DNA of 64,000 nucleotides from Martinezella rhizogenes (GCA_013322215.1 JAAMEZ010000032.1:1-64000); one strand, 5' to 3'; shown: positions 1 to 8,644, counted from the first letter of the stretch. A program made the numbers and translations. The notes: generated from the sequence alone by a model not told the origin.

Positions 1-2
1 AG

Positions 3-1004
3 GTTACACAGATCCACGCAGGGCAGATCGCCAAGGTCGGCGGGCTCACCAATGCCCGTATCGGCGATTGGGTCGGCACCGAACGCCCATCCGGCACGCT
101 TCGCCACTTCGCGCCGCCCACTCTGGAAACCCGCATCCGCTCGATGCACCCTTCGGAAAGCGCAGCGCTCTGGCTGGCTCTGACCCAACTCGCGGAGCAG
201 GATCCGCTCATCAACCTGCGCACCAATGAGGAGACGGGCGACATATATGTCTCGCTCTACGGCGAAGTGCAGAAGGAGGTCATCCAGGCAACCCTTTCAA
301 CCGAGTTCGGCCTCGACATCGTCTTCGAAGAAAGCACTGTCATCCATGTAGAGAGGCTGGCTCAGACGGGAAGCGCGGTCGAACTGATATTCAAGGAGCC
401 CAATCCGTTTCTCGCAACGGTCGGCTTGCGTGTCGAGCCGCGGTCGGAAGGCACCGGCAACAGCTTTACCCTGGAGGTGGATATCGGCCAGATGCCGGCA
501 AGTTTCTATCGCGCGGTCGAGGAAGCAGTTTTCGAAACGCTCAAGGAAGGTCTCTTCGGCTGGCAGGTCATCGATTGCCATGTCGCCATGACGGCGGCGC
601 GGCAGAGCTCGCCGGCGAGCACGGCGGTGGATTTCCGCAAGCTGACGCCGCTGGTACTCGCATCCGCGCTTTCGTCCGCACAGACGATCCTATGCGAGCC
701 TATCGAGCATTTTCACATCGAGATACCGGCAACAGCTTTGGCTGGCGTGCACAGCTTGCTGGCCAAAGCCGGCGCATCGATGAGAAAAACGCAGATCGAC
801 GAAGGATTGGCCCGGCTGGAAGGCACAGTGGCATCATCGATGATCCAGACCATCCAAAGGCAATTGCTGGGATTGTCGGCTGGAGCGGGAGTCCTGGATC
901 ACGCCTTCGATCATCACGCGCCGCTGTCGGGTCCACACCATGTGCGGGAGCGCGCAGCAGCAAATCCGTTCGACCGTGCCGATTACCTGCGACGCATGCG
1001 ATGA
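3..1004 (+). CDS. TetM/EF-G-like ribosome-protection GTPase, 3' part
   Basis: The frame is open from the first bases of the window, so the start and the GTP-binding domain lie upstream; 333 residues are visible. They resemble the C-terminal half (EF-G-like domains III to V) of TetM/TetO/OtrA ribosomal protection proteins: an N-L-R-T-N-E-E-T-G-D stretch as in domain III, and a final L-C-E-P-I-E-H-F-H-I-E-I-P segment matching the L-C-E-P-Y-x-H-F-E motif of TetM domain V. Such proteins bind the ribosome and dislodge tetracycline; chromosomal homologues in soil bacteria may serve another translation role. An internal ATG at 144 could be mistaken for the start, but the upstream codons are clearly homologous sequence. 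Resistance is not proven. Confidence 0.8.
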   Translation, partial: VTQIHAGQIAKVGGLTNARIGDWVGTERPSGTLRHFAPPTLETRIRSMHPSESAALWLALTQLAEQDPLINLRTNEETGDIYVSLYGEVQKEVIQATLSTEFGLDIVFEESTVIHVERLAQTGSAVELIFKEPNPFLATVGLRVEPRSEGTGNSFTLEVDIGQMPASFYRAVEEAVFETLKEGLFGWQVIDCHVAMTAARQSSPASTAVDFRKLTPLVLASALSSAQTILCEPIEHFHIEIPATALAGVHSLLAKAGASMRKTQIDEGLARLEGTVASSMIQTIQRQLLGLSAGAGVLDHAFDHHAPLSGPHHVRERAAANPFDRADYLRRMR

Positions 1005-1033
1005 TCTGCCAAGTTGCGCTTCGAACGCAAAAA

Positions 1034-1057
1034 AGCCCGGCGAAACCGGGCTCTTTT
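1034..1057. terminator. Bidirectional rho-independent terminator
   Basis: A 7-bp GC stem (AGCCCGG/CCGGGCT, 1034-1052) with a CGAAA loop is flanked by an A run on the left and CTTTTC on the right. It lies between the convergent TetM-like gene and rpmE. The T run is better on the minus strand, so it mainly serves rpmE. Confidence 0.8.
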
Positions 1058-1079
1058 CAAACAGCAAATCGCAATGCGA

Positions 1080-1301
1080 TTAGATGCCGAGACCGCCGAA
1101 GCGCTTGTTGAACTTCGAAACGCGGCCGGCACGGTCCATCAGCTGCTGGTTGCCGCCGGTCCAAGCCGGATGGGACTTGGAGTCGATTTCGAGGTTCATG
1201 ACAGCGCCTTCAGAACCCCAGGTCGAGCGGGTTTCATATTCGGTGCCGTCGGTCATGACTACCTTGATCGTGTGGTAGTCGGGATGAATGTTGGCCTTCA
1301 T
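1080..1301 (-). CDS. rpmE: Large ribosomal subunit protein bL31
   Basis: A 73-residue L31 starting M-K-A-N-I-H-P-D-Y-H. It is a component of the 50S subunit that bridges to the 30S head. There are no cysteines, so this is the zinc-independent form lacking the CxxC pair. I chose the start at 1301 rather than the upstream in-frame ATG at 1352 because AGGAAG lies just upstream and the family begins there. It is divergent from the ABC exporter at 1416 and ends at a strong terminator. Confidence 0.95.
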   Translation of the reverse strand: MKANIHPDYHTIKVVMTDGTEYETRSTWGSEGAVMNLEIDSKSHPAWTGGNQQLMDRAGRVSKFNKRFGGLGI

Positions 1302-1415
1302 AACAATCTTCCTGTCATGCCAGGGTCCATTTGTCGCAAGCCATTGCGGCAACCGAACCGATTGAATAAATGAAGCCGCAGTCCGTTAAAGGCCACGGCT
1401 TCCAATTAAGATGGC

Positions 1416-3296
1416 GTGCCTATACATGAAGGCAGCGGCGATAACAAGGGGCGAAACGCCAAGTCCCTTGCTGATATGGGGATTGGAGACGACTTGTCAG
1501 AGACTGGCCAGGCTGAGGAAAAGAAAAACCGTTCAATCCGTCCTCTCGGACGACTGGCACCCTACCTCAGGCGATATCGGGGCATGGTGGCCGGTGCGAT
1601 CATATCACTCGTCATCGCTGCCGTGACTTCGCTTGCTCTGCCGGTCGCCGTCCGTCGCATGATTGATCACGGCTTCGATCAGGCCGACCGCGCTCTGATC
1701 GACAGCTATTTCGTCGCGATCATGATCATGGCCCTGCTGCTCGCCGCTGCGAGCGCGCTGCGCTATTACTTCGTCATCTCCATCGGCGAGCGCATCGTCT
1801 CCGACATGCGCCGCGAGGTCTTCGACCACGTGACGCGGCTGTCGCCCTCCTTCTTCGATGTCAACCAGTCGGGCGAGATCGTTTCGCGGCTGACGGCCGA
1901 CACGACTCAGATCAAGTCCGCGGTCGGCGCCACCGCGTCCGTCGCGCTGCGCAACCTCATCCTCTGTCTCGGCGCCGTGATCATGATGATCGTCACCAGC
2001 CCGAAGCTGTCGAGCATCGTGCTGATCGCGATCCCGATCATCGTCCTGCCGCTCGTCAGTTTTGGCCGTTCGGTGCGCAAGCGCTCGCGGGCCGCGCAGG
2101 AAACGCTGGCGCAGGCATCGGCCTATGCCAACGAGACCATCGCGGCCAACCGCACCATTCAGGCCTATAATGGCGAAGATGCCGCCGCGCGGCGCTATGG
2201 CAGCGCGGTCGAGGATGCCTATCAGGCGGCGCGCGCGGCAATCAGATCCCGCTCGCTGCTGACGGGCTTCGCAATCGCCATGGTCTTTGGCAGTATCGTC
2301 GCGGTTCTCTGGGTCGGCGCGCAGAATGTTCTTGCCGGTACCATGTCAGCCGGCACGCTCGGCCAGTTCCTGCTCTATTCCGTCATCGCCGGCTCCTCGC
2401 TCGGCTCACTGTCCGAAGTATGGGGCGAGCTGTCCCAGGCTGCGGGTGCTGCCGACCGCCTGGGCGAGCTGCTTGCCGAAGTATCGCCGATCACCGCTCC
2501 CGCCAATCCCCTGCCCTTGCCGCAGCCGCCGCAGGGCCGCGTGGAATTCTCCGATGTCCACTTCTTCTACCCGTCGCGACCAAGCAGATCGGCACTGCAT
2601 GGCCTCTCCTTCTCGGTAAAGCCAGGCGAAACCGTCGCGATCGTCGGGGCGTCGGGCGCCGGCAAGAGCACGATCTTTTCGCTGCTGCTGCGCTTCTATG
2701 ATCCGCAGAAGGGCCGCGTCACCTTGGATGGCGTCGATGCCCGCGACGTGATGCCGGACGCCTTGCGCGAGCGCATCGCCATCGTGCCACAAGACACCAC
2801 GATTTTTGCCGCCTCGATCCATGACAACATCGCCTTCGGCCGCCCCGGCGCCTCCCGTGAAGAAGTGCGCGCCGCCGCGATGGCCGCACAGGCGGACGAA
2901 TTCATTTCGCGCCTGGAAGAAGGGTACGACACCCAGGTCGGCGAGCGTGGCGTCACCCTTTCCGGCGGCCAGCGCCAACGCATCGCCATTGCCCGCGCCA
3001 TCCTGAAGAATGCGCCGATCCTCCTGCTTGACGAGGCAACATCGGCCCTCGATGCCGAGAGCGAGACCCTGGTGCAAAAGGCGTTGGAGGGCTTGATGGA
3101 GGCACGCACGACCCTCGTCATCGCTCATCGTTTGGCAACCGTGCTCAAGGCCGACCGCATTCTGGTGCTGGATCAGGGCCGCATCATCGAGGAAGGCACG
3201 CATCAAACCCTGATCCGCCACGGCGGCATCTACGCCAAGCTTGCGCGTCTGCAGTTCGACGCCGGCATCGAGGAACATATGCTCATCGCGAAATAG
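1416..3296 (+). CDS. MsbA-type ABC exporter, fused permease and ATPase
   Basis: A half-transporter of about 626 aa that would dimerise in the inner membrane. The N-terminal six-helix exporter domain covers roughly residues 45-340. The ATPase has a Walker A motif G-A-S-G-A-G-K-S-T near 412, the signature L-S-G-G-Q-R-Q near 515, Walker B I-L-L-L-D-E-A-T-S-A near 536 and a switch histidine in I-A-H-R-L. The substrate is unknown; relatives move lipids, glycans or drugs. The start is uncertain: GTG at 1416 gives the longest frame, while ATG at 1476 (M-G-I-G-D-D) is equally plausible, and neither has a strong ribosome-binding site. It is a single gene, divergent from rpmE. Confidence 0.9.
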   Translation: MPIHEGSGDNKGRNAKSLADMGIGDDLSETGQAEEKKNRSIRPLGRLAPYLRRYRGMVAGAIISLVIAAVTSLALPVAVRRMIDHGFDQADRALIDSYFVAIMIMALLLAAASALRYYFVISIGERIVSDMRREVFDHVTRLSPSFFDVNQSGEIVSRLTADTTQIKSAVGATASVALRNLILCLGAVIMMIVTSPKLSSIVLIAIPIIVLPLVSFGRSVRKRSRAAQETLAQASAYANETIAANRTIQAYNGEDAAARRYGSAVEDAYQAARAAIRSRSLLTGFAIAMVFGSIVAVLWVGAQNVLAGTMSAGTLGQFLLYSVIAGSSLGSLSEVWGELSQAAGAADRLGELLAEVSPITAPANPLPLPQPPQGRVEFSDVHFFYPSRPSRSALHGLSFSVKPGETVAIVGASGAGKSTIFSLLLRFYDPQKGRVTLDGVDARDVMPDALRERIAIVPQDTTIFAASIHDNIAFGRPGASREEVRAAAMAAQADEFISRLEEGYDTQVGERGVTLSGGQRQRIAIARAILKNAPILLLDEATSALDAESETLVQKALEGLMEARTTLVIAHRLATVLKADRILVLDQGRIIEEGTHQTLIRHGGIYAKLARLQFDAGIEEHMLIAK

Positions 3297-3404
3297 CGAT
3301 AACCGGGCAAGTCGTGCCGAATACAACCTTGTGGAAATAGTTTCAAAGTTGAGCTAGATTTTCAGCGTTATCCCGCGCTGACGCGATTCTAGGAGACGAG
3401 AACC

Positions 3405-3593
3405 ATGTATAAATTTGAAGTCTACAAGGACAAGGCCGGCGAGTTTCGCTTCCGCTTCAAGGCCTCGAACGGCGAAACCATGTTCGGTTCGGAAGGCTAT
3501 AAGGCGAAGGCCTCGGCCCTGCATGCCATCGAGTCGATCAAGGCTCACGTCGGCGGTGCCGTCATCGACGACCAGACCATCGCCACCGCATAA
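3405..3593 (+). CDS. YegP/DUF1508 small protein
   Basis: A 62-residue single-domain DUF1508 protein (Y-K-F-E-V-Y-K-D-K-A-G-E-F-R-F-R-F). The family folds as a small beta-rich unit, often in tandem copies; here there is one. Start ATG 3405 follows an AGGAGACGAG ribosome-binding site. The precise function of the family is not settled. It stands alone, with its own hairpin terminator downstream. Confidence 0.85.
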   Translation: MYKFEVYKDKAGEFRFRFKASNGETMFGSEGYKAKASALHAIESIKAHVGGAVIDDQTIATA

Positions 3594-3627
3594 TACTTCG
3601 CGTCACGTATTGGCTGCAAAGCCACTC

Positions 3628-3662
3628 ACGGCCGGCTGCCCATCGGGCACGCCGGCCGTTTT
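3628..3662 (+). terminator. Hairpin terminator after the YegP gene
   Basis: A 9-bp stem ACGGCCGGC/GCCGGCCGT encloses an inner 5-bp stem TGCCC/GGGCA and is followed by TTTTG. It is 35 bases downstream of the YegP stop codon. The rest of the 3594-3842 gap shows nothing I can assign. Confidence 0.75.
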
Positions 3663-3842
3663 GTCTTCTCGACAATAAATTTCAGAAAATACGATTACCT
3701 CTGTCGAAATCATCTCTGGCCAAGGCTCATTGTATCGAAGCGGCAGGACGTCGTTTCGCGGACGGCGTTGCTCATTCTGGAATCAGGTCCACAATGATGC
3801 GTCGACCGGCCTCCAGCCAACACAGCGAGTGGGAGTAGCTCC

Positions 3843-4181
3843 ATGCAATACGCTTTGATCATTCGAGAAGCACCCGAGGATTTCAAACGCCGTGAAGATC
3901 CCGCCTACAGGAACGGCTGGGTCGCTTACACCCAGGCCCTTGTGCAGGCCGGCATCATGACCGGCGGCGCCGGGCTGACCCCGCCCGAGACGGCAACCGT
4001 CATCCGCCGCCGCGGCGAAGACCATGACGTGCAGGACGGTCCCTTCCCCGAGGGCAAGGAACAGCTTGGCGGCTTCTATCTGATCGACGTGCCGGATCTC
4101 GATGCGGCGCTGGAATGGGCCGTGCGGGTCCCGATCTCGCAGCACGGCTCGGTCGAAGTCCGGCCGCGCCTGCAGATGTAG
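3843..4181 (+). CDS. YciI-family (DGPF) protein paired with ECF sigma factor
   Basis: A 112-residue YciI/DGPF protein. The name motif D-G-P-F occurs in V-Q-D-G-P-F-P-E-G-K-E-Q-L-G-G-F-Y-L-I, typical of the version encoded beside ECF42 sigma factors. It ends 6 bases before the sigma gene, so the two are almost certainly cotranscribed. The family has a ferredoxin-like fold with suspected enzyme or ligand-binding activity. Whether it modulates the sigma factor or is a target gene is unknown. Confidence 0.85.
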   Translation: MQYALIIREAPEDFKRREDPAYRNGWVAYTQALVQAGIMTGGAGLTPPETATVIRRRGEDHDVQDGPFPEGKEQLGGFYLIDVPDLDAALEWAVRVPISQHGSVEVRPRLQM

Positions 4182-4187
4182 GCCTCG

Positions 4188-5432
4188 ATGCTGTCCGATG
4201 CCGAACGCGCCACCGAACAGGTGGCGCGCCAATCCTACGGCAAGCTGATCGCCTTTCTCGCCACGCGCTCGCATGATGTGCCGGCGGCGGAAGACGCCTT
4301 GTCCGAGGCGATTGCGGCAGCGCTGCGCAGCTGGCCGGAGCGCGGTATTCCCGATAGCCCTGAAGCCTGGCTGCTCGTCGCCGCTCGGCGAAATCTGCTT
4401 CGCGGCGTCAGACATGAAGCCGTCAAAGCCGCAGGCCGCGCCAGGATAGCAATGGCGATGGAAGAGGCTGAAGAGCGCATGAATGCGGATCATTCGACCT
4501 TTCCGGACGAACGCCTGAAGCTGCTCTTTGCCTGCACCCATCCTGCCATCGACGTCTCTGTTCACGCGGCATTGATGCTGCAAACCGTGCTCGCCATCGA
4601 CGCGGCGACGATAGCAAAGGCTTTCATCCTGTCACCGGAGGCGATGAGCCAGCGGCTTGTACGGGCAAAGATCAAAATTCGCGAAGCGCGCATTCCGTTC
4701 AGCGTGCCGGAGAAGCCAATGCTACCGGAGCGGCTGTCAGGCGTGCTCGCTGCCATCTACGCCGCCTATGGTCTCGGCTGGGAGGGGCTCGGAGAAAACG
4801 AAAAGCAAGGTTCTCTTGCGGACGAAGCCATCTGGCTCGGGCGTGCGCTGCATGCGACCCTGCCCGAGGAGCCGGAGGCAATAGGCCTGCTGTCGCTTAT
4901 GCTCTATAGCCATTCCCGCCACGGCGCGCGCCGGAATGCGAGCGGAGACTATGTACCTCTCGACGAGCAGCAGACTGGCCTCTGGAATGCCGAAATGATC
5001 ATCGAGGCCGACAGGCTGCTGCGAAAAGCCGGTGCATTCGGCCGCTTCGGGCCGTTCCAGTGCCAGGCCGCAATTCAATCCGTGCACGCCGAACGACGTC
5101 GTTCCGGCGCGACAGACTGGCCGGCGCTTGCCAAGCTTTACGAGGCGCTCCTGATGATGAAGCCGACGACCGGCGCGCGCATCAGCCATGCCGCTGTCAT
5201 TGCCAAGGTAAAAGGCGCTGCTGCGGGGCTGGATCTCCTCAATGGGATGGCCGAACGTGATATCGGCAGCTACCAACCCTATTGGGCCGTTCGTGCGCAT
5301 CTACTCGTCGAAGCCGGCAATACGGAGCAAGCGAGCAGCGCCTATCGTTCCGCGGTCGGATTGAGCAGCAGCGAGGCCGTGCGGCAATTTCTGCTCCGGC
5401 GCCTCGACTCCATTTCACCAGGGAATGGCTGA
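4188..5432 (+). CDS. ECF42-type RNA polymerase sigma factor
   Basis: A 414-residue sigma factor, about twice the usual ECF length. Sigma region 2 spans roughly residues 15-85 (A-E-D-A-L-S-E-A... P-E-A-W-L-L-V-A-A-R-R-N). Region 4 spans roughly 110-170. A long C-terminal extension (about 190-414) corresponds to the DUF6596/TPR-like part that replaces an anti-sigma factor in this group. No anti-sigma gene is adjacent, as expected for ECF42, where the extension and the DGPF neighbour are the hallmarks. The stop lies 4 bases from the convergent MotB-like gene and inside a shared hairpin. Confidence 0.9.
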   Translation: MLSDAERATEQVARQSYGKLIAFLATRSHDVPAAEDALSEAIAAALRSWPERGIPDSPEAWLLVAARRNLLRGVRHEAVKAAGRARIAMAMEEAEERMNADHSTFPDERLKLLFACTHPAIDVSVHAALMLQTVLAIDAATIAKAFILSPEAMSQRLVRAKIKIREARIPFSVPEKPMLPERLSGVLAAIYAAYGLGWEGLGENEKQGSLADEAIWLGRALHATLPEEPEAIGLLSLMLYSHSRHGARRNASGDYVPLDEQQTGLWNAEMIIEADRLLRKAGAFGRFGPFQCQAAIQSVHAERRRSGATDWPALAKLYEALLMMKPTTGARISHAAVIAKVKGAAAGLDLLNGMAERDIGSYQPYWAVRAHLLVEAGNTEQASSAYRSAVGLSSSEAVRQFLLRRLDSISPGNG

Positions 5433-5452
5433 CCGATTATTTTTCGGTCAGC
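5428..5452. terminator. Hairpin spanning two convergent stop codons
   Basis: A perfect 9-bp stem GCTGACCGA/TCGGTCAGC with a T-rich loop (TTATTTT) covers the stop codons of both the sigma-factor gene and the convergent MotB-like gene. There is no external T run, so it is better seen as a 3'-end-stabilising or weak bidirectional terminator hairpin than a classical intrinsic terminator. Confidence 0.5.
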
Positions 5453-6468
5453 TTCAGCTCGATACGGCGGTTGGTAGCGCGGGCGTCTGGCGTATCGCCG
5501 GGCGCGATCGGCTGGAATTCGCCGAAGCCGGCGGCAACGAGCCTGTCGGCAGGAACGCCCTGTGAGATCAGGAACTTGACGACGGCGATGGCGCGCGCGG
5601 ACGAGAGTGCCCAGTTATCCGGATAACGGCCACTGCCTGAGAGCGGTACATTATCCGTATGACCGTCGACGCGCAGTACCCAATTGATCTCGGGCGGAAT
5701 TTCCTTGGCGAGATCGATGAGAGCTGCCGCGAGCTTCGTCATCTCCGCCTGCCCTGCCGGATTGAGATCGGCAGCGCCGGACGGGAACAACACTTCGGAC
5801 TGGAACACGAAGCGGTCACCGACGATGCGGATATTGTCACGGTCCGAGAGGATTTCACGCAAGCGGCCGAAGAAGTCGGAACGATAGCGGTTCAGCTCCT
5901 GCACGCGCTGCGCCAGCGCCACGTTCAGCCGGCGGCCGAGATCGGCGATCTTGACCTGAGACGACTGGTCCTTGGATTCCGATGCTTGCAGTGCGGCTTC
6001 GACGGCTGCGATCTGGCTGCGCAAGGCGGCAATCTGCTGATTGAGGAGTTCGACCTGGCTCAGCGCCCGCGCGCTCACCTGCTTCTGCTCGTCGAGTTCC
6101 TGCGAAAGCGAGCCGGCGCGCTGCTCTGCGGCCTGGCTGTTGCCGGAACCGGCAGCCAGCAGAGCCTGCAGCCGCGAGCGTTCGCTTTCCGCCGATGACA
6201 GCGATGCCTGCAGATTGGCGACGGCATCTTCCAGATCCTGCTTGCCGCTCTTTTCCAGCGCCAGCTGCTGCACGAGATCGTTGATGCGGCTGTTGAGACG
6301 ATTGAGCACCTCGTCACGCCCGGAAATCTCACGGCTGAGGATGAACTGCCCGACGACGAATACCGTCAGCAGGAACATGATCGCCATGAGCAGCGTGGAC
6401 AGCGCATCGACGAAGCCGGGCCAATAGTCGACGCTTCTCTGGTGCCGTCGGTTTCGGGCGAGCGCCAT
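5437..6468 (-). CDS. MotB/OmpA-domain protein with long coiled coil
   Basis: 343 residues: a cytoplasmic N terminus, one transmembrane helix at about 17-45 beginning P-G-F-V-D-A-L with Asp21 placed like the proton-binding Asp of MotB, a long heptad-rich coiled coil (about 48-190), and a C-terminal OmpA/MotB peptidoglycan-binding domain (about 210-343, including V-D-G-H-T-D-N and N-R-R-I-E-L). It probably forms an ion-driven stator-like complex with the MotA/ExbB-like protein encoded just upstream, 3 bases away. The extended coiled coil and lack of flagellar neighbours argue against a normal flagellar stator. The cargo is unknown. Confidence 0.8.
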   Translation of the reverse strand: MALARNRRHQRSVDYWPGFVDALSTLLMAIMFLLTVFVVGQFILSREISGRDEVLNRLNSRINDLVQQLALEKSGKQDLEDAVANLQASLSSAESERSRLQALLAAGSGNSQAAEQRAGSLSQELDEQKQVSARALSQVELLNQQIAALRSQIAAVEAALQASESKDQSSQVKIADLGRRLNVALAQRVQELNRYRSDFFGRLREILSDRDNIRIVGDRFVFQSEVLFPSGAADLNPAGQAEMTKLAAALIDLAKEIPPEINWVLRVDGHTDNVPLSGSGRYPDNWALSSARAIAVVKFLISQGVPADRLVAAGFGEFQPIAPGDTPDARATNRRIELKLTEK

Positions 6469-6471
6469 GGC

Positions 6472-7530
6472 TTACTTGCTCCCGGTCTTCTCGGTGTGGC
6501 TGATCCGGTCGGCGAGACGATCGAGCGTGCGCCGCATCGATTTGGCCTCCTCCTGCTGCGCCTCGATCCAGTCGCGCAGCATCTGCTGCTCGTTGCGCAT
6601 GTTCTTGACCAGCCCCTGAATGCCTTCGGCAAGGTTCGCCATGGCCGTCACCGAGCGCTGGCCGCCGCCCTCGTCGGCAATCTTGCGCAGATAGTCCGAC
6701 AATGCCCGCACGTCTTCCGAGGAGGCGCCCACCGTGCCTTCAATGACCGGGGCGATGTCGGAACCGACATCCGTCACCGAGGATAGCCAGTTTTCAAGCT
6801 CGGTATAGAAGCGATTCTGCGCACGGCCGGCCTGCAGATCGAGGAAGCCGAGGATCAGCGAGCCGGACAGACCGAGCAGCGAGGACGAGAAGGCCGTGCC
6901 CATACCGACCAGCGGCCCTGAGAGGCCTGATTTCAGGGCGCTCAGAATATCGCCGCTGTCACCGGTGCCGGCATCGAGGCCCTGGATGACGTCATTGATC
7001 GAGCCGATCGTGCCGATCAGGCCCCAGAAGGTGCCGAGCAGGCCGAGAAAGACGAGGAGGCCGATAAGATAGCGCGAGGTATCGCGCGATTCGTCGAGAC
7101 GCGTGGCAATCGAGTCGAGGATCGAGCGCAGCGTCGCCGTGGAAAGCTGCATGGCACGGCGGTTGCCGAGCAGCGCCCGCATCGGCGCCAGCAGCCGCGG
7201 ATTGCGGCCAACCTTGTCGGCATTGCCGACTGCACGGAAATGATTGAACCAGCGAACCTCCGGCCTCAGCATCAGCACATGGTTAAAGACGAGCAGGATA
7301 CCGACGACCAGAACACCGACGATCAGGCCATTGAGACCGGGATTGTGCAGGAAGGCGACCTGAGCCTGCCGAAAAAGGATCGCCACGATGAAGCCGACGA
7401 TGACCAGGAAAAGAATCATCGTCCAGAAGAAGGCCATCGGACTTGAAAGCTTGTAGGCGTAATTTCCCGATACGTTGTCGGTCGATCCGAGATCCGACAG
7501 ATTCACATTTTCCATCACACGCTCCGACAC
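6472..7530 (-). CDS. MotA/TolQ/ExbB-family proton-channel protein
   Basis: 352 residues with four hydrophobic segments (about 31-55, 65-90, 153-178, 203-228), the last two carrying the MotA/TolQ/ExbB channel signature (L-G-T-F-W-G-L-I-G-T and G-M-G-T-A-F-S-S-S-L-L-G). The C-terminal cytoplasmic tail is helical. It pairs with the MotB-like gene 3 bases downstream as an inner-membrane ion-channel complex. Initiation at ATG 7530 or the internal Met6 are both possible. It is not a flagellar MotA, which has different cytoplasmic loops. The role in rhizobia is unassigned. Confidence 0.8.
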   Translation of the reverse strand: MSERVMENVNLSDLGSTDNVSGNYAYKLSSPMAFFWTMILFLVIVGFIVAILFRQAQVAFLHNPGLNGLIVGVLVVGILLVFNHVLMLRPEVRWFNHFRAVGNADKVGRNPRLLAPMRALLGNRRAMQLSTATLRSILDSIATRLDESRDTSRYLIGLLVFLGLLGTFWGLIGTIGSINDVIQGLDAGTGDSGDILSALKSGLSGPLVGMGTAFSSSLLGLSGSLILGFLDLQAGRAQNRFYTELENWLSSVTDVGSDIAPVIEGTVGASSEDVRALSDYLRKIADEGGGQRSVTAMANLAEGIQGLVKNMRNEQQMLRDWIEAQQEEAKSMRRTLDRLADRISHTEKTGSK

Positions 7531-7589
7531 CGCATCTTCCGCAGGCGGAGACTAGAGCAACATTGTGCCGAATTGAAGAGACGGAAAGC

Positions 7590-7622
7590 ACAAAACAGTC
7601 CGTTGGCAACAGACTGTTTTGT
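7590..7622 (-). terminator. Hairpin terminator after the monophosphatase gene
   Basis: A perfect 11-bp inverted repeat ACAAAACAGTC/GACTGTTTTGT with an 11-base loop lies 29 bases past the inositol-monophosphatase stop on the minus strand. The stem's own T-rich end serves as the U tract. It separates that gene from the MotA-like gene. Confidence 0.6.
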
Positions 7623-7650
7623 CATTCGAAAAAGCGAACGGAGGAATGGC

Positions 7651-8451
7651 TTACTTCGTCGGGATCGGTCGCTTAACCACTTCGGCGAGTGCCTTCTGGA
7701 TATGCTCGTTGCCGCAGATGATCGAATTGGTGCCAAGCATGTCGGTGCCGCCGTGGAAATCGGAGACGAAACCGCCGGCTTCGCGGATCAGCAGAATGCC
7801 GGCTGCGATGTCCCAGGGAGACAGGCCCGTTTCCCAGAAGCCATCGAAGCGGCCCGCAGCAACATAGGCAAGATCGAGCGATGCGGAGCCGAGCCGACGG
7901 ACACCGGCAACCTCGCCCATGACATGGCGCAGCTCAACGAGGAACTTGCCGTGATTGCCGCGGCCGAGATGCGGAACGCCGCAGCCAATGACGCTGTCCG
8001 ACAGCACGCGGCGCGAGGCAACGCGCAGGCGGCGATCGTTGAGGAATGCACCGCCGCCGCGTTCGGTCGTATAGAGTTCATCAGTCGCCGGATTGAAGAT
8101 GACACCGGCAACGATCTCGTCGTTGCGCTCGAGCGCGATCGAGACGGAAAACAGCGGAATGCCGTGCAGGAAGTTGGTGGTGCCATCAAGCGGATCGACG
8201 ATCCAGCGATGAGCGCCGTCCGTGCCCTTGACCTCTTCGCCTTCCTCACCGAGGAAACCGTAAGTCGGGCGTGCCTTCAACAGCTCGTCGCGGATGATCT
8301 TCTGCGCCTTCAGATCCGCCTGGCTGACGAAATCGCCCGGTCCCTTCACCGAAACCTGCAGGTTCTGCACTTCGCCGAAATCGCGGCTGAGCGACTTGCC
8401 TGCCTTGAGGGCAGCCTGAACCATGACATTGAGAAGAGCAGAACGGGCCAT
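7651..8451 (-). CDS. suhB: Inositol monophosphatase family protein
   Basis: A 266-residue Mg2+/Li+-sensitive phosphatase that would hydrolyse inositol-1-phosphate or related sugar and nucleotide phosphates. Metal-site motifs are intact: G-E-E-G-E-E at 68-73, D-P-L-D-G-T-T-N-F at 86-94, and P-W-D-I-A-A-G near 209. Start at 8451 (M-A-R-S-A-L-L-N) is supported by AAGGAAA upstream. A longer frame to 8574 exists but its extra residues look non-homologous. The gene symbol is by family; the true substrate is not known. Confidence 0.9.
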   Translation of the reverse strand: MARSALLNVMVQAALKAGKSLSRDFGEVQNLQVSVKGPGDFVSQADLKAQKIIRDELLKARPTYGFLGEEGEEVKGTDGAHRWIVDPLDGTTNFLHGIPLFSVSIALERNDEIVAGVIFNPATDELYTTERGGGAFLNDRRLRVASRRVLSDSVIGCGVPHLGRGNHGKFLVELRHVMGEVAGVRRLGSASLDLAYVAAGRFDGFWETGLSPWDIAAGILLIREAGGFVSDFHGGTDMLGTNSIICGNEHIQKALAEVVKRPIPTK

Positions 8452-8644
8452 CGGGTTTCCTTGGGTAATGCAGAAAGCGCTGATCGGGCCTGAAAGCAGG
8501 CCCCGACGGAGCGGGAGCGTCAGCGGAAATAAAAGATTGGCGGCCTCAAGACCATAAAATCGGGGGAATTTCAAGTGGTGAGACTATGGCGCATACAAAC
8601 TGGTGTCACATCAGGCCCGATAAGGCCGAATTCGACACCTCTTA

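Noticed and set aside
5437..7530. Zorya anti-phage system (ZorA/ZorB)
   Set aside because: The two membrane genes are only generally MotAB-like; no ZorC, ZorD or ZorE helicase or nuclease gene is adjacent.
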